A stretch of DNA of 64,000 nucleotides from Thelephora terrestris (GCA_015956445.1 WIUZ02000001.1:4030001-4094000); one strand, 5' to 3'. Numbered from the stretch's first letter, positions 1-14,750 are shown. Program-made: numbers and translations. The notes: generated by a model from the letters alone, not told the origin.

Positions 1-693
1 TCTTCACATCCAGAACGCTATGGCTACAGTACTTGGACCCTTCATTTAATCCGTCCCAACTACTCGCTAAACGCCTTCGGCAAATCTAGGCAGCTGAAAT
101 GGTGTTTGCACATTCATTGGCAAAAATTGCGCTTACCGCTTCCAGCAACGGGGCTAGAGCGTAGGCTGAGAGGGAAAACTTCACCCATTCACTCTCCTTC
201 GCTACCGGTGGTCTAGACACAGGTCGATGATGGTCCTCAACGATCAGCGCTCAGCATTCAAAGATGGTCATCTGCACACCACTTGTCTGTCAAAGCACAG
301 CAAATCTCGAGATCTTTACAGGGTATCCTACCATTGAAATGCAGGGTCGCGACGGTGACGCAATCCACGGATACTAAGCCTATTACACTCTGGGGTATGT
401 GACGTCCCATGCCTTTTCAACTGGCACACACGGGTCTCTGCGGCTGTCAACCCGGCGAGGTTCTTTACGGCTCTACCGTACGTCACGTTCACGGAACAGA
501 GCCAGACAAAGTAAGTTCAAGGGTCGACTGTCACTTTTAATTTCGGGTGGTGTTTACCTGTAGGGTCACAAGGTTCGGTTCTTCCACCCTTTCCTCTGCT
601 TCCACACCTATCCGCTTTTGACGTTTATCCCTCGCGGTCTAGGGTTGCGGTCGGATGTTCCGGTGAACGCTTGAAACCTGGAACTCATACCCC

Positions 694-1858
694 ATGGCTC
701 AACCTTTTCAACTCCGACGTTTTACATCGCTCTTGTGGATAACGGGATGTTCATTTTCTCTCAAGGTTTGGTATCTTCATGGTGCGAGCACGGCGATCAA
801 GTATTCGGACGATTTAATCGATGGTGTTTGAACGATTTCTCGTTTCCTCTCCTTGGAAGGATGACGTCTGACGTTCACACCAGTCCTGTCGCTTCCCATC
901 GAGCAAGCGGCAGCTAGGGGCCGTGTTCCGGGGCTCTGTGATGTAAGTGGTCTCAGTAAGGCTGGAATTTATATCGACGCCGTGCTTTCGCGATGTCATG
1001 ATAGTAGAATACATGAAAGTTGATACAAACAACATCAATCCCGGGATAACCATCTGCAATGCCAGTGAACCCACTCCGTGACCAGAGGGTTGCCGGTCCC
1101 CACTCCCATCGACCGACGGAACCAGCGCACACGATTACGTTATCAAAATGTCACTTCATCCATAACCACGACCGCCGGCCCCATGCCCACACCGGTCCAA
1201 TACGCAGCTCGATCTGAAAACCCCTCAGAGGTCGCTGCTCTCCATGGGTATGTGTTTCCAACCCACTTTCTCCAAAGCCCTCGCTCCCGGTTTCACCGTC
1301 ACGACCGTCCCCAAGCTGATGCTGGGCTTTGTGATTTTCAGGCAGAAAGCCAAAACGCCGATCATCGCCGGGTCCGTCTCTGGAGCCTGCGTTTTACTCG
1401 CCTGGACCATCGGGTTTATCATTTTCTTCGTGAGGCGGAGGAGGCAGAAAAAACTCGCTAAAGAACGAGGGTTCAAGAGTCACAGGGACATCATCGACTT
1501 CGTACCCATACCCAATGCCACGACGTTCATTATTCCACCCGACCCTGCCTTGGTCTGCCCACGAAGATCGTACGAGAGACATACCCACGACTCGGAGCGA
1601 CAAGGACAACCGGATAATTCACCCTCTTCCGAGGTTCTTCTCCGGGCTCCCGGCCGATCTGAGCAGGGGACGATCCGTTCTCCAGAGGCCGCCACACGGA
1701 CCAATTCCACCACGTACTCAACACCGATGATCACGACTGTTGGTCCGAGTACTGGGGAACTCGGCACTGTTGAATCCAGCTACCCCATGTTAGACCCGCC
1801 GTCGCGACTCCCGGACAGTCCCCTCGCCAGGAAAACACAAGATATTAGAGAGAGCTAA
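694..1858 (+). CDS. Single-pass membrane protein of unknown function
   Basis: The model has four exons (694..765, 884..942, 1086..1247, 1342..1858) that sum to 270 codons with consistent phases. Exon 1 encodes a signal-peptide-like start (MAQPFQLRRFTSLLWITG). A short Ser/Thr/Pro-rich ectodomain follows, with one N-glycosylation sequon (NVTS). A transmembrane helix (AGSVSGACVLLAWTIGFIIF) comes next, then a stop-transfer cluster (VRRRRQKK) and a cytoplasmic tail of about 140 residues rich in Ser, Pro and Thr. This architecture is common among basidiomycete membrane proteins of unknown role and I cannot assign a function. The last exon is secure from its hydrophobic segment and charge pattern. 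Exons 1 and 2 rest on splice signals only and could be wrong. Confidence 0.55.
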
Positions 1859-2119
1859 CCTCCGACACATTACGCCGGTACGCCTTGTGGGAAGAAAGCT
1901 AATTCCTGTGAACTAACCACGAGCAGCTCACAGAGCCACTATCATGCCTTGGTTCAAACCAGCCCCGGGTGATACCACACTCTGACGAACTGCGTAAAGC
2001 AAGTTCGCTCCCTCTGGGTTAGATGCCACTGTGTTATAAGTGCAACACTGCTTTGTACATATGTAGTATATATATTGTGCTGGATCTTATGCCGGGTGTA
2101 TAGCGCGTCTCCGTCACCC

Positions 2120-5024
2120 TCAATCACAGTATGCACCAACGTTGGCGGGCTGGGGCAACTGTCAAACGCAGCACATAGTAACCGACTTTCGACGTACCTG
2201 AACGTCCCGAGCGTAGCGCTTGAGCACACCTCTTGTGACCCTGATCTGTTTCTCCCCAGAAGCCTCCCATTCCTTCCGACGCCTAGCTTCCTCCTCGGGA
2301 GTGACGATCCAGTCGATGGTCTTCTCCACGGCGTCGATGACGATCCTATCGCCGTCCTGCACCAACGCGATTGGTCCTCCGAGGAAGGCCTCCGGCACGA
2401 CATGACCGATAATGTACCCTCGCGAGGCTCCAGAGAAGCGACCGTCGGTGATCAGAGCCGTCTTTCCACCAAGACCAGCACCCATCAAAGCACCGGTCGG
2501 TCCCAGCATCTACCAAAACAGCAACAGTTTCAGAGACTGGAGTTCTTCCTGGATAACCTCAGCCGCGATATACCTCCGGCATTCCAGGACCACCCTTCGG
2601 TCCAAGATACCTGAAAATGATCGCCTGACCCGCCTGAATTTCTCCCCGGTCGAGCGCAGAGTAAAAATCGTCCAGACTGCATCCACGACGGATTAATCGC
2701 GATAGTGCCCACGACAAAAAACTGCTCACTTGTCGAAGCACTTCGCGGTACCATCGAACTTCAAACCCTCCTTACCGGTGATCTTTGCAACGGCGGTTCC
2801 AGGGGCTAAGTTACCCTTGAGGATAGTGATGTGACCGGTGGCTTTTATTGGGTTCGACAAGGGCCGCACGACGTCCTGAGTGGTGAAGTCAAGTTCAGGA
2901 ACATCAGCAAGGTTCTCGGCGATGGTCTTGCCAGTGACCGTCAGTTGAGAACCGTCGATGAGGTCGGTGTGGTTGAGTAGATATTTCATCAGAGCTGGGA
3001 TTCCTCCGACTTTGTGCAGGTCCTCCATCACGTACTTTCCGGATGGTCTGCACAACCTGTCTTTAGTAAAGACGTTTTCAGGTTTCAGCAAAGACGCACT
3101 TCAGGTCTGCCAGGAAAGGAGTCTTGTCAGCGACGGTTTGGAAATCGTCTATCGTAAGTTCCACATCAGCGGCCCTCGCCATTGCAAGAAGGTGCAAAAC
3201 CTAATGCCCATCAGTACCCAGGAAACAGGCGAGGGGAATGATGATACGAACTGCATTGGTGGAGCCCCCGATAACGTTGATGACAGCGATAGCGTTGAGG
3301 AAGGATTGGCGCGTAACGATATCCCTAACAGCACCTCTCTCAGTCGAGATGTGGCATTGTTGGGCAGAGATTGAACATACTTCGGTTTGAGGTCAAGCTC
3401 CATCAAATTCTTCAAGTATTTAGGAGCTTTAAGACTCTCTTGCGCCTTCTCTGCGGAAAAGTAAGCCCAAGATTCCCGCAGAAGTCTCGAATCGACAGAC
3501 CAGGGTAGACGGCTGGGATTCCAGAGGAGTACGGAAGGGCCAAACCCAAAACTTCGAGGGCAGTTCCCATCGTGTTAGCACTGGTGGGTAGACTTCAGTA
3601 ACGCGCCGCTGGAAGCACCGAAACTTCCACACGTGAACATTCCTCCACAAGCACCAGACCCGGGGCAGGCATGACGGATGACATCCAAACGCTCCTCATC
3701 AGATATCTTCCCGGTGGCATACGCACCTGCGTCCAGCGAGTTTAGGACTCAGCTCGAGACGCAAGGGCCGGGAGACGACGAACCGTACGATTCGAAAGCC
3801 TCTCCGATATTGACCGGTTCGCCCTTCTTGAAGCCGAGAGCCGGGCAGTCAAGGTGCCTAACGCCTGGCTGAATGGTTCCACCATAGATGATGATGGTCG
3901 GTTTGTTCATCCTAAAAGCGGCGATAGCACACCCCGGCATGTTCTTGTCGCATCCTAAACCATCCAACGTCAGCCACTGGAACATGGTATCAGAATGGAT
4001 GGCATTCCTGGGATAGTAATCAAACCATCGTGGTGTTGAGCCTGCAGCGGCGTTATGAATCGGAATGATAGAGGGATTCAGTGTGGCGCACTGTAGATAG
4101 CTGCGATTTGACGTCGGTGAATAGTAAGATAGCTGTAGAGAGAGGGAACCCACCAGCTCGATGGAGTCGGCGATGAGATCGCGGCTCGGTAGGCTATAAA
4201 AACAGCGGTGAATCGTTTGGGCAACAGCCAATCGAAACTCTCACTGACGAAAACATCATTCCTGCAAAAACCATGCCTCAGTTTTGAACGCCACTCGAAC
4301 TCCGAGTGAGCGAAAGCTAGGGCGCACCGCTTGAAGCCATCGTAATCCCGTCACTGTCGCCAAAAACGCTCCAGTGGACCGCACAAACGACCAGAGACAC
4401 GGTTCACGCACCTCACACCGACAGTGCTGTACATGAACCCAACGAGGTCCTCTTGCTGGCATCCTTCTTTCACCTTCTTGGCGAGATCGAGCTATCGTTG
4501 ACCACGTCAGGTGCATATCGCTTTATGCAAATCAATGCTCCTCCTTACTAGATGGTTATTGCACGGATTTCCTTCCCACCAGACTGGAGCGATGCCAATC
4601 TATCGCGGGTGGTCAACCAAGACCGAGAGCATCGCGATTCTCAGATTATGCGAACCTGTGGCTTGTCCAAGTCCTCCGGGCTGAGACCCGCACCATGTAC
4701 TGCATATCGACTGTCTTTAGTTCGTACAAAAAGGCACGCTCAACGTGTGGTGTGAACTCACACATGGCCTGTGCACCTCCATGACGCTAATATAGACCCG
4801 ACCAAGCCAGTTGGAGATCGAAAGAGATCGGTGACCGCGATAAGGTAGGAGGAGAAGGTGCGATCCTCACCTTGTTTTGAGTAAGCTCGCTAGAGTACTT
4901 GTTAAGTTTTGGTTTGCTTTCGGAGGAAGCTGGCTTAGAAATCTTGTGGCTACAATCGATTGGAAAGAAATCAGCGCACACGACCCGTTAACAAGAGGGC
5001 CGATTACATCTCAACGTCTGTCAT
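2120..5024 (-). CDS. ILV3: Dihydroxy-acid dehydratase (branched-chain amino acid synthesis)
   Basis: This IlvD/Edd-family enzyme dehydrates 2,3-dihydroxy-3-methylbutanoate and 2,3-dihydroxy-3-methylpentanoate in valine, leucine and isoleucine synthesis. The family carries an Fe-S cluster and is normally mitochondrial in fungi. In order the exons encode KPKLNKYSS near the start, [87 protein letters not shown]-type ([12 protein letters not shown]) and a C-terminus ending PANVGAYCD. The conserved cluster cysteines are all present. The chosen ATG gives MTDVEIHK, which lacks an obvious mitochondrial presequence. The gene has about a dozen introns, one coding exon of only 13 nt (4249..4261), and one intron (3955..4007) that starts GA rather than GT. 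The last intron is only 39 nt. It lies 250 bp downstream of the next minus-strand gene (PEX5). Confidence 0.93.
3955..4007 (-). other. Non-canonical GA-AG intron in ILV3
   Basis: The protein must read ...[13 protein letters not shown] across this point, which requires removing exactly 53 nt. On the minus strand the segment begins GAATGCC and ends GGTTTAG, with a good branch-site match (GCTGAC) about 20 nt before the end. No GT lies near the required donor. A single T-to-A change from GTATGCC would explain it, as would a sequencing error. Confidence 0.6.
4249..4261 (-). other. 13-nt micro-exon of ILV3
   Basis: These 13 bases (minus strand GAATGATGTTTTC) sit between a TTTGCAG acceptor and a GTCAGT donor. 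They complete the reading SSG-MMFS-LPSRD, matching the conserved G-M-x-(Y/F)-S-L-x-S-R-D stretch of the family. Without them the two flanking exons do not join in frame. Confidence 0.75.
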
Positions 5025-5274
5025 AGTTGGTTAAAGAGGAGGTTGAGGAAAAGCAAGTGAAGAGGAGAATTGGCGTGTCCAAGTCATCGGGGGATCCTTC
5101 ACCGATTTCGTTCGGGCGAGAGCGGCCCGCATCAAGCCAACTCCGACGACGTGCGAAAGGAATAGCCAATCAAAACGCTCGAATTACCCAAGCTCAATCG
5201 CACACAAAAAGCGAAACTATAAGTACAATCTCCCACCTCTACAAATGCGACAAAGAAAACAACTGTGGAGGGTC

Positions 5275-7547
5275 TTAGAAATCAAACCCATTATTTCTGA
5301 AAACCTCCAAGTCCCTCTTCCCGCCAGGTTCCGTCATTGCAACGAGATCATGTCGATTCTGCAAGGCGGAGTAAGCTTAGGTTCAACGCAACAGTCGAAA
5401 CCAACTCACCAACTCGGACATCACCCGTCGTAAAGTCGACCACAGGGACTCGCTGCCATCACCTGAGGCACTTTGTAGCGACAACGCACCCAAGATGTGT
5501 TCCGCCGATTCTTTGAATGCTCCGATATTCAGGCCTAGACCACAGAAGTCAGTCGTGGCCGAAAAATAGCAGCAAGATAAACAAACAGGCGACAGCAACG
5601 TTCAATATTGCACGAATATAAGTGGGGCGTAGGTTGAGTGCCTCTCGGTATGCACCGAGGGATTCCTCGTGATTGCTTCCGTTCGAAAGTGAGGAGCCTA
5701 ATCTGTTCCATAGCTGATAATCCGTCGGACGCACGGACAGGGCAGCTTCAAAACAATCCTTTGCCCGGTCAAATTGATTCGAAGTGTAGAAGAGCACACC
5801 AAGCCCTGCTTGTAGATCTGCGTCCACGACGCCCTTGGAATGCTGTATCCTTGCGTAGTCGAGGAACGCTTGGGTGACCTGTTGCTGAGCAAACCAGGGG
5901 GACTCTTGCAGAGATGACCAGGCAGTATGAGGGATCTCTGCGTCTGGATGCGCTTCCTGCAGCCAGCGCAAGAGCATTGTATGCGAGGCACGCTCATATC
6001 CTTCGTTCGTGTACGAGATAGCGAGGGCCTATGGTTATAGTTCATGTGTTAGTATGTAATCACGAACGCAGCCATCGGACCTACCAGCATGCCAACGCCA
6101 TGCGCACCAATCTCTCTCGCCCGGCGAACACCCTCTGTGAGAGCCTTTATGCCCAATTCCTCACGTTCGTCCATGTTACGCGCCTCCCCCAGAAGGATCC
6201 AAGCTTCGTACCCTCCTTCACCCAACTCCGTTTTCTGAATCGCCGCTTCCAACATTAACGAAGCCTCAGACAATGAACCATTCTCGTTCAACAGAATCTT
6301 CGCTCGTTCTAACAGGGTCTTTCCGGAGGGTTCGGCCATGAATTGGTTGTTTTTCTCTGTTATTATATCTCAGTACCCATGAGTCTCTAAATCAAGGGAA
6401 AAGACTAACCGAATTCGTAGTCTCCAAGTAATGGGATGCCATCCTTGTCAAAAGCGAGGGACTGGAGCGACGAACTCGGGGCCTCCCACTGAGACAGGCC
6501 CATGGTGTCGTAGTCAAAGTCCATGTTACGCTGATTGTTCATCATCTGGTTGAACTCGGCTTCCCACTTGACCATATCCTCTGCTGGCGGCGGCAGCTCT
6601 GATTTCTGAAGTTGCTCCCACACGCTGAGGATGATTAAAGAAACGAACGGAGCGCATACATCGAGTGACACTCACGTCTTGAAATCTTCTGATGTGGGTG
6701 TGGCTTGCTTAGTTGCGCTGGTGTCGTCCAGGACTGTACTCGCGAGGGCCTCCGTGATATCTTGGACTTCCTCTATTTTCGCGGATTCCGTATGGTACGA
6801 CGCAGCTGCCTGAGCAAAGGCAGCGTCGAAATCTTCTACCCGCATCTTTCCTTTCCCTTTATCCGTCATCTGCGGTTGAAGGCCATTGACCATACCCATA
6901 CCCCCATACGGTCGGTACATCCCGCCAGACATGCCGTACATCCCTTGTGTTTGTGATGAGAATGCATTCCGGGTTACTGAAGGAACGAAGGTTTGATCGT
7001 AAGCAACAGTCGGAGAACGGAGCACAGACACGCACAGTCCTGTTGTGGAGTGAGGCTCTGATTACGTTGTATGGTTGGACCCGACTTGCTGAATTCCATG
7101 ACCCAATTGGCATCTCCGTGGAATGAGGTATCTTGAAGAGGTCGGAAACCAGCTTTCAGAGAGGACTCCATCCAGCTTTCCTCAAGGCGTGGGTTACCAG
7201 GCCCCAGGCTCATCACCTGAGGCGCAGGAAGGGGAGACACGAGCCTCGCGGATCCAAATGCGAGATGCTGAGTTGCGGGAGGCCCATCAAAGAACTGGTG
7301 GACAAGCTGGATATCTCGTTCGCTGGTTTGACCTGTGATTGTACCCGGGAGATAATGGAGCTAAGACGAGAAGTGAGTACGCTTATGTACGTATATATAA
7401 AAACCTCCGACCCACCCGTGACGATGAAGGACCGGCAATCCTGTCCTGTTGTAAACTTCTATCTCCTTCCGTGTGCTTCATGACCTGGGCCAAGGGGTTT
7501 GACTGCACGGCACAGTCTGCTCCAGACATCAAGCTTTGTAGCGACAT
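5275..7547 (-). CDS. PEX5: Peroxisomal PTS1 receptor PEX5, copy 1
   Basis: PEX5 is the cycling receptor that binds SKL-type C-termini in the cytosol and delivers cargo to the peroxisomal docking complex. The start MSLQSLMSGADC places a cysteine at residue 12, where the family has the cysteine used for mono-ubiquitin-dependent recycling. A disordered N-terminal half follows, containing WxxxF/Y-type docking motifs (WVMEF, WEAEF). The C-terminal half is a TPR array: GYEAWILLGEARNMDE, DLQAGLGVLFYTSNQFDRA, DYQLWNRLGSSLSNG and ALNLRPTYIRAILNVAVACL. It ends NNGFDF. At least six short introns interrupt it. It lies between ETF alpha and ILV3, all on the minus strand. A second, divergent PEX5 lies at 24.3-27.5 kb. 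Confidence 0.92.
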
Positions 7548-7954
7548 TGTAGGAAGGCTTGTAGGTTTCGACGAAGCGAGTGGGTCTTTGGTCAGGCAGA
7601 GTCCAATCTGACGAGGCTGCGGAAACTTCCGTGCCGGAGACCGCCCTCGTGCAAACCTTGACAAATCGATCATCCGGATAAGAAGAGCGGGTTGCGGCAA
7701 AACATTCTATTTGTAGCAGGGGATTTCAAAACAGGCCTTGGACAAGGTTCGGAGGGAGAAAAGTGTGACGCATGGCAGAGCAAATAATAAGAGAATATAG
7801 GATTTATAGAGTGTCCGATGTAGAGCGCTCCGAAAACAGCACCTGAGATCGAGAAACATTTTGAAGATCCATTGTCGTACATTTGGATAATCGGGTGTAA
7901 TCTTGCGAGAGGCAGGGTTTTCTTGTAGTAATGACAAAAAAGTGACCTATTGTT

Positions 7955-9106
7955 CTACTGCTTCTTCATCTTCTCAACGATCTCAGGCACGGCCTCGAAC
8001 AAGTCTGCAACCAAGCCAACGTCTGCCACCTGGAAGATTGGAGCCTCGGGGTCCTGAAAAAAGCAAATTCAGTCATAAATCAGCTTTTCGACACGCATAT
8101 ATACCGACCTTGTTAACGGCGACGATGAGCTTAGAATCCTTCATGCCAGCCAAGTGTTGAATGGCTCCAGAGATACCCAATGCCATGTACAGCTCCGGTG
8201 CGACAACCTTTCCGGTCTGACCGACCTGTAAGGAGTTGTCCGCATAGCCAGCATCGACAGCAGCTCTGGAGGCGCCGACGGCAGCGCCGAGAAGATCCGC
8301 CAACGGATCCAAAGTCTTCTGGAATGTCTCTGCGTTCTTCAATGCACGTCCACCAGACACGACCCTAGGAGCGGACGCAAGATCCGGTCTGTCAGACTTT
8401 GCGATTTCAGTCTTGACGTGTTCTGTAGGCGACTCGACTTCGATCGGGTCGATCCGTTTCAATTCGGCTTCGGAACCGCCCTCCCCAGCAGCCTTGAATG
8501 CTGTAGTTCGTACCGTGAAGAACTTGACGTTGACTGAGGATGGGGCCTTGACGGTAGCTATAGCGTTGCCGGCGTAAATTGGGCGGGTGAACGTGGTTGA
8601 ATTTGACGAAGGGTCGTGTTCGAGAGAGGTGACATCAGAAATGGGTGGAGAGTCTATTCTTGCAGCGACCCGGGGTAGGAGAGACTTGGCGAACGCGGAA
8701 TGCGCAGAAACAACGTGGGTGAAAGGCGAGTCCTTCAAGACACTTTCCAGTAAAGGAGAGATCGTCTCCGGAATTAGGTGCTTGTACTTGGGAGAAGTGG
8801 AATGGATGAGTGAGCTGAGGCCGTCGATCCTAGAGAGTATAAGGTTGGGTGAGCCTGTCGGAGACATCCAGAGAGTCTCACGTGCTTTTTTGCTTTCTCT
8901 AGAACAGAATTAACTTGTTCCGAATCTCCAACGATGAGACCAGTGACCCTTCCCCCGAGCTGGGTCGCAGCAGTCAAGGCGGAGAGTGAACCAGAATCTA
9001 TGACGCCCTGGTTGTGTTCGAGAAACACCAGCGCATGTGGTGATGGCGCGGTTGCGTATGACCTCACGAGTGAATGAACACGAAGAAGAGCCCTAGTCCG
9101 CAACAT
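7955..9106 (-). CDS. ETFA: Electron transfer flavoprotein subunit alpha
   Basis: This is the mitochondrial matrix ETF alpha chain, which with ETF beta passes electrons from acyl-CoA and other dehydrogenases to ETF-ubiquinone oxidoreductase. Three exons (9106..8886, 8829..8109, 8053..7955) sum to 347 codons, giving 346 residues, close to the family size. The N-terminus ([18 protein letters not shown]) is a typical Arg-rich mitochondrial presequence. The C-terminal FAD domain is clear: [59 protein letters not shown], then [15 protein letters not shown]. The first intron must be read as GC-AG (8830..8885) to give EKAKK-IDGLSSL in frame; the GT four bases further in would shift the frame. The gene shares a 320-bp divergent promoter with the PAK-type kinase. 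Confidence 0.95.
8830..8885 (-). other. GC-AG intron of ETFA
   Basis: The donor reads AA|GCACGTGAG on the minus strand and the acceptor reads CTCTCTAG. This choice gives the conserved VLEKAKK-IDGL joint and a coding length divisible by three. Using the nearby GTGAGA donor breaks the frame. Confidence 0.6.
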
Positions 9107-9426
9107 GCTTGATCTGCAGAAAGGTGGTGATGGCTGCAGGAGGGCACGTGACGCGTGTCCGTAGGTTTTCGCTGGTTTTCGGCACTTATGGATGGAAAAA
9201 ATCGAACAAAAGGCCAAGTTGAGCCGGACGTCGTAAGGTAAGATAGATTCCGTCAGTGTAGGCTTGGAAACGGTTGGAAGGTTGAGAAGAAACAAAGTGC
9301 GAAACAGATTCTCCGGGCGAGGGAGAAAATTCGGATGGAGGATCAAGCTGATCGCACTCTTGCGGTTACTTGCCGTTGTCCACCACTAACCGTCCTTGTT
9401 CTCTCTTTCCTCAGTCATTGCAGACG
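9107..9426. promoter_or_regulatory. Divergent promoter, ETFA / PAK kinase
   Basis: These 320 bp separate the two divergent start codons. On the plus side a pyrimidine-rich stretch ending CTTTCCTCAG at about 9414 looks like the acceptor of an intron in the kinase 5' leader. No specific binding site is recognisable. Confidence 0.4.
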
Positions 9427-12119
<2,693 letters not shown>

Positions 12120-13109
12120 ATCCGTCGGTTTCTTTGCTTTACCACCGCCACGGAACATTTTGTCCCTCATTCGGCCCCCAGGCCCCTCTGGTGCCTTGCA
12201 TATCCTACATCTACTATTTACCTTCGCCATAATGCTTGTTTGTATTACCCTGATATCTGAGTTTACCCCATCATATTGAGTAGCTATCCGTAGGACCCGG
12301 AATACTTACTTATATCCCTTCCGAAAGGGTGCGACTGATGTTATTTGCGTTTTGATTAGACCTCTGCGTAGATCTAGGCCTCGAATATCTGATTGTGTTA
12401 TGATAGAATTGGGGCCCCGCACCCCGGCATTGCGGCATCGGCATGGCCTCCAGCAGATCGCAGAATTCGTCAAAGTTTTAGTCTTCTGGAATGTAAAAGG
12501 CCTCAAGTCAATGTCAGAGGTGTGTTGTGTTCTTTGCGGGGTGTGTTTGATAACGGGAATGAGTTATGCTGGGGGTATTGACCCCGCATCCTGGGGTGCC
12601 GAGCCCAGCCCATCAAAACATAAACAAAGATATATGCGCCAAGGAGGTCCGCCGAAACCTAAATAGCTGACACTCGGGAAATCATTGTGCTTGTGATCCA
12701 AGTCGGATTTCACTGAATGTAGATGATGGGTTGTAGTTCTGCCTGGCGTACAACTCGAAGTTTTTGGGTGTGTCCCAAGCGAGACGAGCGAAGCTTGGGG
12801 ATGATTTCGGCTACTAGGCACGACGGACGGGGCCCCGACGGTTCTCTTAAAATGAGATGGATATTCGTACGCCCGCTGTGTGGCCAGTACGAATATTCCA
12901 TAGATGGTGTTGAACTTCCCATGGTATATACTTAGACGCCAGAGGTCACAAGAACAGACGGACGGTCCCCTGCGGAGCCACGGAGCTTGGCAACCCATAA
13001 TAGTCAATACGTAACTTCATTCACCCGCCACACACGCACCTTATATAAACCGCTCTATCTTAATGTCTAATATTCTATCTCTCAAACCTACCCTTTCTCA
13101 CCTTGCACC
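12120..13109. other. Intergenic, with one inverted repeat
   Basis: No gene is recognisable between the kinase stop and the monooxygenase start. The only structure seen is an inverted repeat (12858..12870 and 12887..12900) with a 16-nt loop. The sequence just upstream of 13110 (CTTATATAAACC at about 13041, then pyrimidine-rich CCTACCCTTTCTCACC) looks like a TATA box and start region for the monooxygenase. Confidence 0.5.
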
Positions 13110-14750
13110 ATGCCCCCCTCTACCCACACTTCGATTCTACCAACTGAACGGCGACGGAGCAGGACTCCACGCCCAACCCCGGTCTCTCCAGACGCTTCAG
13201 ACTTTACCATGAAGCCCCAGTCTATCTACGGATCTCGAAAGGCCTCCCTAATCCTCGATATCGTCGTCGTCGGCTGCGGTCTTGGTGGTTTGGGCGCCGC
13301 ATTCTGTCTTACACAAGCTGGTCATCGAGTGACCATTGTCGAATCTGCTCCCGTAATAGGGGAAGTCGGTGCTGGGATTCAAGTCAGTCCCAACTCCAGT
13401 CGGTTGCTCAGGCGGTGGGGCCTGGGCAAGCATCTGGAAGAAATCGCCGTCAAACCAGAGGCTATCGCTTTCAGGAGGTACAACACTGGCGAACGGGTCG
13501 GATTCACGAAATGGGGGGACGTCATGGAGAAAGACTACGGTTCCCCCTATTATCACATCCACCGCGCCGACTTCCACAAACTCCTGTACGGTCTCGTCGC
13601 TCCGCACGTAACTTTGTTGTTGGATTCCACCGTCGTCGCATGTAATCCGGGTCCGGAGGCGCCTTCTGTCACCCTCAAATCAGGAAAGGTCCTGAAGGCG
13701 GACCTGATCATTGGAGCAGACGGCGTCAAGAGCTATCTTCAGCAGGTCGTCTCAGGCCAACCAAACCGAGCAGTGCCCACTGGAGACGCTGCTTATCGGG
13801 CGACTATTCCAGCTTCCTTGATGGTGCAAGATCCGGAATTACGTGAATTCATTGACCATCCACAAATGACTGCCTGGATGGCGCCCGGCAGGCACCTCAT
13901 GGCGTACCCGATTGTATGGCTTTCCTTTCCTTGAATGGTTTCGCTGAGATCCGCTGACCGCGTGTGCCCTTTTTGCAGAGGAAGGGACAGGAGTACAACC
14001 TCGTTTTGTTGCATCCAGACAACGGTTCGGTTGAATCCTGGACTGCCAAGGGAAGCGCAGAGAAAATGAGACGTGATTTTGGTGATTTTGAACCTCGGTG
14101 AGAAGAGCCCCACTCCCTGTTTCTGGAGCAAACCATTGAACGCTTGCGGGTAGAGTGCGGAAAATACTGCAACTCGTGGATTCGACCTTGAAATGGCGCT
14201 TGATGGATAGAAAACCCTTGGATAAATGGATCCACGACTCTGGACGTCTCATATTGATAGGTGACGCTTGTCACCCGATGCTGGTGAGATATCTTCCGCG
14301 GACTCACCCTTGGGCGTCGCCGTTGACATTTGTTCAAAGCCTTACCGAGCGCAAGGTGCCGCTATGGCGATCGAGGACGCAGCAGTGCTCGGCAACCTCC
14401 TCTCGAGAATTTCCCACATTTCCCAATTGAGACATCTCCTCCAAGCTTACCAAGACCTCCGTCTTCCACGAACCGCGACGGTGCAAGAATCCTCGCGACT
14501 TAACCAGCACATCTTCCACCTTCCAGACGGGCCGGAACAAAGGGAACGAGACGATAATATGAGGAAGGCGATGGTTTTGGAACTCTCTGGAAAGAAGGCG
14601 GAGTTGCAGCGCGAGTCGATCGGGAATCAGAATCAGTGGGCGGATAAGACGAAGAGCGACGAATTATTCGGTTATGACGCTGATGCTGAGGTGGACAGGT
14701 GGTGGGCTTCTCACGGGAGGGAATTTGCACCTGCCAGAGCAAGATTGTAA
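13110..14750 (+). CDS. FAD-dependent monooxygenase (salicylate hydroxylase-like)
   Basis: Four exons (13110..13913, 13979..14097, 14154..14283, 14340..14750) sum to 487 residues. An N-terminal extension of about 45 residues precedes the Rossmann fold (DIVVVGCGLGGLGAAFCL, GxGxxG). The family's other FAD motifs follow: DLIIGADGVKS (the DG motif region) and LILIGDACHPM (the GD motif). The C-terminus reads YRAQGAAMAIEDAAVL, as expected for class A aromatic hydroxylases. Members hydroxylate aromatic acids with NAD(P)H; the exact substrate cannot be told. A later in-frame ATG at about 13209 (MKPQSIYG) could be the true start. No transporter or cluster partner lies next to it. Confidence 0.9.

Noticed and set aside
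1225-1767. Long overlapping minus-strand readings under the first membrane-protein gene
   Set aside because: They mirror the plus-strand exons, show no family signature, and disappear at the splice sites of the plus-strand model.
8860-8890. A frameshift in ETFA at an A-rich run
   Set aside because: The apparent one-base shift vanishes if the intron starts at the GC donor four bases upstream, which also gives the conserved protein joint. A homopolymer error remains a minor alternative.
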